Part shown: positions 10,623 through 22,600 of the stretch, piece by piece
Layout: every line of letters starts with the position of its first letter
How positions within the stretch are numbered: position 1 is the first letter of the stretch
DNA from: Strigops habroptila
Taxonomy: Eukaryota; Chordata; Aves; Psittaciformes; Psittacidae
NCBI RefSeq assembly: GCF_004027225.2
Contig: NC_046358.1
Span: 3,810,720-3,874,719 of the forward strand
Length of the DNA stretch: 64,000 nt
Reading direction: 5' to 3'
Notes under the pieces: generated by a model
What the model saw: the letters and a program-made list of their open reading frames with translations, nothing else
What the model was told of the DNA's origin: nothing
Database searches by the model: none
Program-made: the position numbers and the translations under genes

Positions 10623-13600
10623 GTACGGAGCGGCGCGGCACCGGGCTGTGGTGAGCAGGGCCCCGACCGGCGCCGGGCCCGCGGGGCTGTTCTGTGCCGC
10701 AGCGGAGCGGGTCCGGCCGGGAGAGGGGAGCGCCGGCTCTGCCTTGAGCCTGCGGCCGGGGTGGGCGCGATGTGGGCCGGGGTGGAAAGTAACCGGTGAA
10801 GCTTGAAAAGCATCCGCAAGGCTCGTTGGGGTTTGTGTCGCTTTGTTCGCCGAGCGGGACAGGGCGGGGTTTGTGTGTGCGAGTCCCGGGCTCCAAACGC
10901 TCCTGCGGGCACAGGGAACTCTCTGGAGGTGAATGGCGGCGGTGTCATGGAGCAGGAGGCCCGGCTCGCCGAGGAGCTCACGGGCAGGGGTTCAAACACA
11001 GCTTTTAAGTGATTTCTTTTCTGGAGGGATCACAAATGGTTTGTGTTGGAAGGGACCTTAAAGCTCATCCAGTTCCAACCCCCTGCCATGGGCAGGGACA
11101 CCTTCCACTAGAGCAGGTTGCTCCAAGCCCCTGTGTCCAACCTGGCCTTGAACACTGCCAGGGATGGGGCAGCCACAGCTTCTCTGGGCACCCTGTGCCA
11201 GCGCCTCAGCACCCTCACAGGGAAGAACTTCTGCCTCAGAGCTCATCTCAATCTCCCCTTGGCAGGTTAAAGCCATTCCCCTTTTCCTGTCCCTACAGGC
11301 CCTTGTCCAAAGCCCCTCTCCAGGTTTCTTGTAGCCCCTTTAGGCACTGGAGCTGCTCTAAGGTCTCCCCTTCAGGAGCCTTCTCTTCTCCAGGCTGCCC
11401 CAGCCCAGCTCTCTCAGCCTGGCTCCAGAGCAGAGCTGCTCCAGGAAGGACTGATTTCTCTTGTTAATTTGGCCAAAACATCCTATTCTACTTGCCAGAT
11501 TACACTACTCGGTAAAGTTCCCATTTCTCTGCACACTGAGCATCCCAGGCAAGCTGATTTTTTTTTTTAACCCTGAAAATAATCATTATTTTGACTTGTG
11601 CATGTAGCCTGTGAGTTTTCTGTTACAGGTTCATTTCATTCCACCTGTTCCTAAGGGGATTTCTTAACACCATTTTTCCCATCTTTTGAAGTATGCGGAG
11701 TGGAGACTTTTAATTTGCTTCACGCCCATTTTTAAGCCTGTTTTCATGTGTAAATAAAACACATTAAGTGATATGCCTGGATTGCTCTTCCAGACTTTCT
11801 CCCTAAATCCTATTCCAAATCCTGTTTTAACAAGTATTTTTCTCGGAGAAGTGTCTTTTTGTTACCTAAAGAAACCTCAAACCCATAGAGGGAAGCTGCT
11901 GGGAAAGATTTCTGCTGGCATGTGATAGGTGTTCGTGGTAGAATTGGAACGTTCTAGATCTTGTCCTTTCTTATAAGAGAATGTTTTCATTCTTGTTTGT
12001 GAATAACATATATATATATATATAAAAATTCCAGTTTCTGTGCAATTTTAACTCCTACTTAATGTGGGTTTGGCTGTTACCTGGAGTCTCTGTCAAGCAG
12101 AGGAGAATACTTCAAAGAATGATTTCACAAGTTCTTCCAACCTGTACTTTTTTTGTATAGTGAAATTCTGTTTCATGTGATCCTCTTGTTTCATTTTCCT
12201 CTTTTCTTTAGCACCCAAGGCACCTGCGGCCAGCAACCTTGCCCCTGCAGATGCCAGACCAGCATGGGTGAGGAAAGATCAGCGTCACACACAGAAGCAC
12301 TTTGTCTTTGAAAAGCCATCAGAGGTAAAAAGTACATGGTAACTAGCGGAATCTCATCCCTTATTATACTACAGATGGTCAAAATCATCAGACTTTGAGA
12401 TGATAGAATTATAGAATAGTTTGGGTTGGAAAGGACATTAAGATCATCTAGTTTCAACCCCCTGCCATGGGCAGGGACGCCTCACGCTAGACCATGTCAC
12501 CCAAGGCTCTGTCCAACCTGGCCTTGAGCCCTGCCAGAGATGGAGCATTCACGACTTCCTTGGGCAACCCATTCCAGTGCCTCACCACCCTCACAATAAA
12601 GAACTTGTTCCTTATATCTAACCTGAACTTCCCCTGTTTAAGTTTGAAGCCATTACCCCTTGTCCTACCACTACAGTCCCTGAGGAAGAGTCCCTCTCCA
12701 GCATCCTTGTAGCTCCCTTCAGACACTGGAAGCTGCTCTGAGGTCTCCATGCAGCTTCTCTTCTCCAGGCTGAACAGCCCCAACTTTATCAGCCTGTCTC
12801 CATAGGGGAGATGCTCCAGCCCCTGATCATCCTCGTGGCCTCCTCTGGACTTGCTCCAGCAGCTCCAAGAGCTCTTTTTATGTTGAGGACACCAGAACTG
12901 TATGCAGTACTCCAAGTGAGGTCTCACGAGAGTAGAGGGGCAGGATCACCTCATTTGACCTGCTGGTCACGCTTCTTTTGATGCAGCCCAGGATATGGTT
13001 GGTTTCTGGGCTGCAAGCACACGCTGAAGCCAACTCATGTTAAGCTTCTCATCAACCAGCACCCCCAGGTTCTTCTCCACAGCTCTTAATCTCTTCTCTG
13101 CCCATGGTAGTCTTATGTTTTAAAACAATTTAAAAACTCAGCTGAGCTCAGCTTTGGGTTTTAACCAAGCAGAGTTTGCAACTGTCTTGCATATATGGCA
13201 AACAGAAAATTACAGTCCCTCTTTTTAGCCTCAGACCTTGTGTTTTCATTATGTACCTGTTCATAACTACTTCTTTTTTCAGCAAGCCAAAAGAATATGT
13301 TCTCCTAAATACTCAGAATGGTGCAAGGATTTGAACTCTTTGGTTTTTTCCCTCAGTTGGGTTATCTGTCTTATTTGTTACAGGGGAAGACTGTGGGGTT
13401 TTTTTTATAGACAGTGTTTGAAAGGCTGTCTTCTTGGCCTGGAAGGATTGTAGATGGTTTGGGAAGATTCTCCTTTCCCTGTGGCAGAGCTATGATATCT
13501 ATATGGTTCTGTATTTTGACCCTCTCTCTTGCTCAACTCAGAACCTCCTTGCATCTCAGCACTCCACTGAGCTCAGAGAAGCATAAATCCCTGAGACAAC

Positions 13601-16600
13601 CAGAATGATAATCCAGGCTGGATTAAACTGCTGTGCTTGGTTATTGTTCTAACAAAACCCAGCTATCTCAAGCTGTGCAGACAAGTGTCAGCTCCTGATG
13701 TCTGCTCTGTCTTGTGTTTTGCTCATTGTCTAGGGCCTGGGATTTGTTCGTCCCTCCTATAGTTGCTCTAGATTTTTACTTCCAAATGTAAGGATAAGAC
13801 TTTTGGGGGTTGCAGTTGATAAATAGCAAGTATTGTAATAATCCAAATAATTTAGAAATGAATGTCCTTTAGGGGGCAGTTGATTGTTAAAAATCACCAC
13901 AAGAATAGCTGGATTTAGGAGTTCCTGGGGCATGGAGGGAGTCGTTGGGACGTGACTGCTTACCAAGTGTCCAGAAGTATGTTTTTCTCACTGACATATC
14001 AGTATGCAGCTATATAGAGTCACTAGAGATGGCACATAGTTCTGTTTGACTAGAGCATGGCAGGTACTCAAATGTGTAATATTCACCACCTATTGTCTTG
14101 TTCCCTTTCAGGTGGAGCGCAGGGTTCCTGAGGCAGGTGTGATAGAGTGAGTATGCTGCTGACTTAACTGTCCTTGTGTTGGTTTTCTGTCGTGTTGGTC
14201 AGTGGGAATCTGCTGGAAAAGAATTCCTTCTCCACTTACCGTTGCCATGCCTTTGGAAGAAATGTCAGGGGAAAATGTGGGCTTTCAGCCCTTTTATCCT
14301 GAACTGAGTTTGTAATTGGGAGAGTCCAAGTCTGTGTTGAGGAGTTTTTGTAGATTTGCTGTAGCTTTATAAGCCAGTGGAAGAACATTGGAACAATGGA
14401 AGGACATGTCCAAACAATTGGACTTCTGGATCAACAGAATTGCAAATACATCTCTTTTGCTTAGCAATATATGTTTTCATAGAACAGTCCCTATGTAAAT
14501 TGTGCTGGAGGTTACTGTTATCCAGGAATACAGCTGGTATGGCAACTCAGGCAGCACTTCCTTTGAAGGTTTGGAAAAGTAGCTGCTAGGAAGTGTCATA
14601 GTGAAGCTATTCATAGATCACTTACCCTTTGTGTCAAATGGGGATCATCTCAGAATAGCTTTGTCATGAAGTGTGACAAAGTGTGGTAATGTATAGTTAA
14701 GTTACAGACCTTGGAAATTAAATTGCTTCAGTTTGGTTATCTTTAGGTAGAGTTTTCTTACTCGGTGTGCCTGTGAACACAAACACAGTGGTCAGCGTGC
14801 AGTCTTGCTTGGTTGTTTCCATTATATTCCCTGTGACATCCCTCGTTTACTCACCTCTAGCACCCTAAAACTGTATATTGAGCCTTTGGTGAAATGAGAG
14901 CGAGAGGCAGGAAGTACACACAAACTCATTTGCTTCTGTAACACCTCCCTTGCTGCATCACTCTGACCCTTTCCCTTTCCTCTCCTTTCCCCTCTCCTCC
15001 TCTCCTCAGGAAATTTTCCCTAGTCCAGGCTTACAGCAATTCTAGCCCATGCTGCTCAGTGTAAGATGATGTCTTGTTCGTGGTCCATCTAATGCCTCTT
15101 TCCTTTCTACATCCTCAGCAAGCCTGGTGTGTATGAGCTCAGCAAAGGTCCAACTGGCATTTCTAGGTAAGTGGGTGAAACTTGTTTGCTATTGCAGAAG
15201 GATGTGGTGATAATCAACTTTATCAAGTCTAGTTTCTATAGAGTGTTTTGGCTCCAGTAGGTGCATATTGCCCTTCCTGTGTATCTTCTGTTTAGACTAC
15301 TACTGGAAATCCTTTGAGTATGAACTTCTTAACATTTAGGGTGTACTGCATCTAGTGTTCTTGTGCTGGATAAGGAGAAGGAGCTCTGTCTGTTTGTTTC
15401 ATGATCCAGAGTAAGTTGCTGCTAGAAATCTAGATCAGTATTCCTGGGTTAGCAAGTGCCTGATGTCTGTTGTATACTTAAGAACTACCAAAACCCTTTA
15501 GCTGTAAATTGAACTTGTTTTAAATTAATCTATTAAAAACATCTAACTTCAGGCAGATTTGATAACTTTAGGGTTGTCCCTTTTGCTTACATGCTATACC
15601 TTAATTATTTCAGCTTCAGGACACTTCAAAACAAAACCTACTTGTTCTGTGATTGCTACTAACTAAAATGCACTTTCTTTTACCTTGCTGACTTAGCTGC
15701 AGTATCAGTATTAATCCTTTGCTTCTGAATTTGATAGATTTTAGTAATAGTGGAGAAAATGCCAATGACATAGTAATTTTTTGTGCATTTATTTCAAAGC
15801 TTTCATCTTGGTTTCTTCTAAAGCTGTAAATAAACTTTTATGCCAATTTGAAAAGTAGAAGATGTGACCAACTGGAAAGAGAAAAGATCAAGAGCAAGCT
15901 GGGTTATTCTGCCATTTTCTGGAGTTTGTTTTCATACTATGTTTCTGGAATATATACATTTCTGGAAAGTCAGTAATCAGATTTTGCATCTCTTTTAGTA
16001 TCTTTACTATATATCCTTATTGTGATGTCTTTTGAAGCATTGAATACTTGTGAGAGTAAACTCTTGTGCATGGCATTGCTAGTCTTGCAGCCCACCACAG
16101 TGGCTTTTTGAATGCTGTTGTTAGTACAGCCAAAATGTACATGCGAAAAAGTAGAAATAGGAGAGGTTATATACTGTAGGGTTCTTGTGCTTGGAAAAGA
16201 GAGGATAGGATGGCAGTAGTGAGTGGCATGGAGATGGTGAATAACGAGCAATTATTCACTTACGTTGATTGTAGTACCAGAATCAGGGCTATCTCATTAT
16301 CTCTTCATCAGGGACTATAGTGATAGGACAAGGGGCAATGGGTTCAAGCTTAAACGAGGGAGATTTAGGTTAGATATAAGGAAGTTCTTCCCTGTGAGGG
16401 TGCTGAGGCGCTGGCACAGGGTGCCCAGAGAAGCTGTGGCTGCCCCATCCCTGGCAGTGTTCAAGGCCAGGTTGGACACAGGGGCTTGGAGCAACCTGCT
16501 CTAGTGTGAGGTGTCCCTGCCCATGGCAGGGGTTGGAACTGGATGATCTTAAGGTCCTTTCCAACCCAAACCATTCCATGATTCTATTATCAGATGTGAA

Positions 16601-19600
16601 GTTAATAACAAGCAGAAGGATGTCATTTTTCACACAGTACATGGCTGATCGTGAGACTTGTGGTCTGTTGGTGGTGTCATAGGTTTTTATATGTTTTAAA
16701 AAGCAATTAGAAGTGTTTGGTGAGGGGAAGACTCATCAGGAGCTCCTACTGCATTCTGTTCTTTACTCCACCCCTGCTTTTGGCTGTGGTCAGAAAGAGG
16801 ATACTGGGCTTTGCCTTTTTGTCTGATGCATTGCAGCCATTCTTAGCTCCTTTGGGAATCCTGGAATATAGAATATTTTATCAAAGCATATCTGTAAGTG
16901 TATATTCCTTCCATCTTTTCTTTATCTTCTTCTTCCTTAGGATTCATTTGATTCCTGGCTTTATTGACTCAGAACAAGCAGATTGGATGTTTGAACAGCT
17001 CCTCCAAGACATACCCTGGGGTCAGCGAACTCACATCAGACAGGGTAAGGAGTGTGTAGACCAACTTTTCAGGTCATTCCAGGTAACTTCCACACCAGAA
17101 TCCATGCATTATTTATGACTGTTTTTCGTTTTACATATTACCACTCCTACACATTTCCTTCCAAGTTTTCGATGTGTATCTGAGGAGTACTGCTGCTTAT
17201 TTTTCACTCTTACCACCGTGTTCCTATTGCCAATTAAATGAGATCTTTCCAAATTAAAATTGCCTTAAAAATCTTTGAATTTTACTGCCTCCTCTGTCAT
17301 CTCTGGTTCTTTTTCCCACTCTTTTTTCACATGAAGCCTGTGCTCCATCCCTGCATACTGTCTCCCAGTGATGCTGCAAAAACTGTGTTCTTTGAGGTTT
17401 CTGTCACCAGGAATATTTTTTGCCTCTCTCACTTAAAATCCCAGCAGAGCATGATTCTTTTCCCTTGTCTTTGCTTATTAGGTCCAGTGTGCAGGAAGTG
17501 AAGAGGCTGCTATTCTGGATTTGTTCACTAAGGGGCACCTGTTATAGCTAAATTTCTCTTTCAGTCAGGAAAGGATGTAAGAAAATATATCAGAGTAGTT
17601 ACTGGACAGGGCTGGAAAATGTCTTCAACATCTGTATTTACTGGCTTGGCCATATAATGGAGAATGTTACCTGTGAGGCATCAGAAATAGCTACCAAGAC
17701 AGTCTTTTCAGAAGTTGAAAGTACTTTTAACTTGATGTTTCTATTACACAGCAGAACACACACATATTTGACAAAATATTACTTGTCCAACCTTGCTTCT
17801 GTAATGCCCCGTTGGTGCTGCAGTCCTTTTTACGCCATCTTTTCATCATCTTTCAATTTTCAAGCCCTTTGAGAAGGCAACTGAGAAAGTCTTCCTGTAT
17901 TTCATTTTTTAGATGTATCTTTTGAGGAACCAAGGCTCACCTCCTGGTATGGGGAACTTCCTTACACATACTCCAGGATAACAATGCAGCCAAACCCAAA
18001 TGTATGTATATATTTACCATTTTCCTTTATTATTATCTACAGAGAAATCCTTCCCCTCTATCCTCTATTTTTATCTAGAGTATCAGCATTTTATTTGTGA
18101 TGAGCAACAGATTCCAGTGGGCTGTGGACAACTTCCTAAAACAAGCATTATGAGTGGGTTGACTGAGAGAGGCATGATTGAGTTGCTCAACATTGGCAAA
18201 AGGAAATTATCGGTCCAGAGTTTAAAGTTCTGCTTTTGGGTCGCTGTAGGTTTGGACAAAACTCCAAATTGTTCTGTGTGACTTACTCAATGCACCTTTA
18301 TAAGGGAGATTGTAGTGTACACAGTCATGCTGAGGTTTTTGTTGTAAAGATACAGTAATATCAGTAACTGAAACAGGTACTTTCAGAAACACTTAGAGTC
18401 AATACTGCTTACATGAGAGTTTAGGCATGTTGTTGATTCCTATGTGAATGCTATAAAATCCACACACAGAACCTGCCTGCTAAACTACTCCAGATTATAT
18501 GATGTAATTTCCCACACCGTTTTGGAAAAATAGGCATTTTTGTACTCATTTGTGGAATATTATTTCAAATGGACATTTCTGGAAGCTTTAGGGATTGGAA
18601 GTGCCCCCCAAAAGTCATTCTGCTGTACACTGATGATTTAAATCCAGTTCAGAATTGCCTGCTGTGGAAGCTGTTGCTGCTCAGAGGTTGGATAGAGCCC
18701 AGATACCCTGAATTCATGGTTTCGTTTCAGTTTGTGTAAAGTTCAGAGTTAGGACTCATTGGGCCACTGGCTTGTTTCCTCTCATCCAAGAGGTCCAGGG
18801 CCTAAATCAGTCATGCACGCTGGTCCTGAATAATTCTTTTTACTGAGAGGAAAAAGCTCCAGCAGAAAGTGAGTTGCAGTGATGTAGTTGGTGACACAGT
18901 AATGTTTGAACAAAACTACTTCCACTGTTGCAGGTCCGTAGTGAGTGAATTGTTAAACTCACCATATGGTAACATTTTTAGCAATAAATACTTTTCTGGT
19001 AGGAAATTGAGTGATCCGGTCCTAGTTGGTCACTGGAAAGCACTTTCAGTAATGCTTGTTGGACTCTTCTGTCATTGCATTGTACATCCTGCACATACTG
19101 CACATTCCGGCAGCCCAATTACAAGCTATAGCTCTCTTTTGGGTGCTATTGCTGATTTCCCTACATGTCCCATAGCTGCAACCCATGCTTATGTATAATT
19201 AGTTACTCACATGATGCTTAGTCATTAAATCATAGAATGGTTTGTGTTGGAAGGGACCTTAAAGCTCATCCAGCTCCCTGCCACGGGCAGGGACACCTTC
19301 CACTAGAGCAGGTTGCTCCAAGCCCCTGTGTCCAACCTGGCCTTGAACACTGCCAGGGATGGGGCAGCCACAGCTTCTCTGGGCACCCTGTGCCAGCGCT
19401 TCACCACCCTCATAGTGAAGAATTTCTTCCTAATGTCTATATCTAAATCTCTCCTCTTTCATCTTGAAGTCATTCCCCTTTGTCCTGTCACTACATCACT
19501 ACATGCCCTTATAAAAAGTCTCTCCAGATTTCTTGTCAGCCCCTTTAAGTACTGATATTTGGTGTAAAGCCTCCTTTGAACCTTCTCTTCTCCAGGCTGA

Positions 19601-22600
19601 ACAACCCCAGCTCTCTGAGCCTGTCTTCATAGGAGAGTTGCTCCAGCCCTCTCAGGGTGACTTAGGTAGAAATACCTTTAACAGAGAAAGATGGTATGTT
19701 GAGGCTCCTGCAACGTAGCCAATAGCTTATTAGCCCTTTAAACATGAGTAAGTAAGTGTGGAAAGAAGGTGGTGCAGACTCGATTATTGGAGGTGGATAC
19801 TAGGATATAGTTCATGCTATCTGTTCCTTCTTCTGCAAGTGAAGCACTGGGAGATTTGGATCAGTTCTTTATCCTCTCTTGATCATTTTCTTTTTGCTTA
19901 TATAACAGGAAAAACTTCTGGCCTACATTGCTTTGGCTTTTCTTCTTTTATATATATTTATGTACTAGTTAAATGCACTCTGACAGATGAAAGTCGTGAT
20001 GTAGGTTTGTAGCATTAAATAATGATTCACTGCACTTGACTTGCGCACGAATGTGTAGAGCTGCTGGGGGCCATGGGCACAGCAAGATGTTAGCAGAGGG
20101 AAGGATGAAATCGAGGGCCTGTAACACTGGTTTTGAGTAGCACTGGAAAGTACAATGTCAGAGTCTAAACCCCAATAAGTGATGAGTTGGGCTTAAGGAG
20201 CAACAGAGTGGGGACAGAGGACCATGCTGTGACAGTGTTAGGCAAACTGTTGTCTCTTGTTCTGTGACAATACATGCAGCAGTTGAGATCACTGATTGCA
20301 GCTTTCTAGATGCACTGTGCCCACCAGCAATGGCCAAGTAACTCAGATGTTATCAGACCCCTGTGTTAAACTCCTCTAACTTGGCCAGAAGAGTAAAAAG
20401 CCAGGTGTGCATGGGAGAGTTGCACACTTTTTGTGTTAGTTAAGAACTCCCAATGTTTATCCATGGTCAATTCAAGCAGATTTTACTCTATGTACTTCCT
20501 CACCTTTCAGTTAACTGGGGTGGCTGGCTATGTTAGTGCAAATGGCAGACTGGCTTCATAACTTTAAGAGATATTCTGGTATTGAGCTGTAGGTAACACG
20601 CATATTTTGCAGAAAGCCCATTCCTCAGCTTTACTAAGAATGTAATCAGAATTCTTTGGAGGCATTTGTTTGATTTCAAGTCTATTGTGATTAAAGTACA
20701 GTGTATTTTGTTTTCGCCTTGTGTTCTTATGTTACCTGCTGCTGGCCTGCTTTTATTGTGCTTACCCTACTCCTGCTGTGCTGATTACAGTGGCATCCTC
20801 TGCTGACCATGCTAAAGGAGCGCATTGAAGAGTTCACCGGCTACACCTTCAACTCTCTTCTCTGCAACCTCTACAGAAATGAGAAGGACAGCGTAGACTG
20901 GCACAGTGACGATGAACCATCACTGGGAAAAAATCCTGTCATTGCCTCACTCAGCTTTGGTGCTACCCGGACCTTTGAGATGAGGAAGAAACCCTCCCCT
21001 GTGAGTGTTCATATCACATTGAGAGAGCTCTATAGTTACTAATGTAGTTAGTATTTTCACCCTGCTTATTCAGTTATTAAAAGTGTTTAACAGTAGTTAA
21101 TAACAGCGCAACTCGTAAAGTTCTGTGGACTAAGCATAGGGATCAGAAATCTGTTGCATGGAATGTGACATCTTGAGGATGGAAATGGGACCACTCTAAT
21201 GATGTGCAGTGAAATTGCCACCTGGGCACTCTTCTGCCCAAATAAGGGCCTTTTATGTTACTTAAAATGCAATCAGTGATGATAGAAGGGGACTTTCACT
21301 GTGTAAATGAACCAAAGAGTTGATACCATTTTCTTAAACATTGTGTAACGCATAGTGCATGTGGGATGAAGGGCAGCTCTGACTGCTCTTGCAAGTAAAA
21401 ATCCTCATAATAATATTTGCATTTTGGCTTGTGTGTGTTCAAATTGAAAGACAGTGAGTGAAGGAAGGAGCTCGTTTCTTTTCCATAAAATATTGGGGAA
21501 TGCAGAGAAATTGTTTGAGCAGCCAGAGATCAGGTTAGGAAAGATAAGGCCCTGACAGGATTAAAGCTGGCCAGGGACATTAAGGGCAGTAAGAAAAGCT
21601 GCTGTAAGTACATCGGGGATAAAAGGAAGATGAGAGAAAATGTGGGCCTTCTCCAGAAGGAAATGGGAGACCTGGTCACCTGGGACATGGAGAAAGCTGA
21701 GTTACTTGACAACTTGTATTGGTGGATAAGGGAAAACAACTGACATTGTCTACCTGGACTTGTGCAAAGCATTTGACACTGTCCAGCATGACAGCCTTGT
21801 CTCTAAGCTGGAGAGACCCCTCTGCAGTCCTGCTTCCAGCTCTGTGTCCCCCAACACAAGAGGGACATGGAGCTGTTGGAGCAAGTCCAGAGGAGGCCAC
21901 AGAGCTGCTGCGAGGGCTGGAGCAGCTCTGCTCTGGAGCCAGGCTGAGAGAGCTGGGCTGTGTCAGCCTGGAGAAGAGAAGGCTCCTTAAGGGGAGACCT
22001 TAGAGCAGCTCCCAGTGCCTAAAGGGGCCAACAAGAAACTTGGAGAGGGACTTCTTGTAAGAGCAAGTAGGGACAGGACAAGGGGGAATGGCTTTAAACT
22101 GACAGAGGGGAGATTTAGATAACTGTCGCATCCTACTTCACAGACTAAACAGAGATCTTTACTTTGATAAGGAGGCATGTGTGGAACATCCTTCCAAGAA
22201 TTACTTGGCAATTCAATGGAGAATGCCTCCTAGATAAAATGCTGTGTTTGGAAATGCTGTGTTTAGAAGCCAACTAAAAACTTACATTTTGCAGTTGGTA
22301 TTTATCTAAGAAAAGGAATCAAATCACACATTCCTGCGTTGTGAATACAGGCCTCGTTTTAGGGTATCCTGCTTCAGGTGTCTTTTCTGCATGTGGAGTC
22401 TTTGAGAACATTGGGAAGAAGTTTGCTCTCTGCTCATATTGCTATTTATTCGGAATAAGTAATGCAGAAAGCAAAGGTGATGATTATCAGCCTATTGGAT
22501 AAATGTATGCTGACAAACTGAAGTCTGCCAGCCAGAGTCACCTTGGTCACCTAGTGGTGAACAGAAAAGGTCAGAATTTGATCCAGAAAACAAATAATCT

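Larger units (their letters stand above)
10240..11010 (+). promoter_or_regulatory. ALKBH3: CpG-island promoter of ALKBH3
   Basis: Sharply GC- and CpG-rich relative to the flanks, densest at about 10400-10960. It covers the first coding exon and the start of intron 1. No TATA box is seen. GC boxes (GGGCGGGCGG around 10519-10530) precede the ATG. The long open frames on both strands here (for example 201 codons on the minus strand) are by-products of low stop-codon density in GC-rich DNA. The precise transcription start cannot be read from the sequence. Confidence 0.8.
10623..12211 (+). other. ALKBH3: ALKBH3 intron 1
   Basis: It begins inside the CpG island and becomes AT-rich after about 11000. 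It contains one antisense CR1 (11029-11446) and a short (TA)n run near 12008-12023. No other feature is seen. Confidence 0.85.

Noticed and set aside
10394..10999. Long minus-strand open frames (201 and 164 codons) across the ALKBH3 promoter
   Set aside because: They lie in a CpG island where stops are rare, are Pro/Arg/Ala-rich, overlap the true exon 1 and show no family features.
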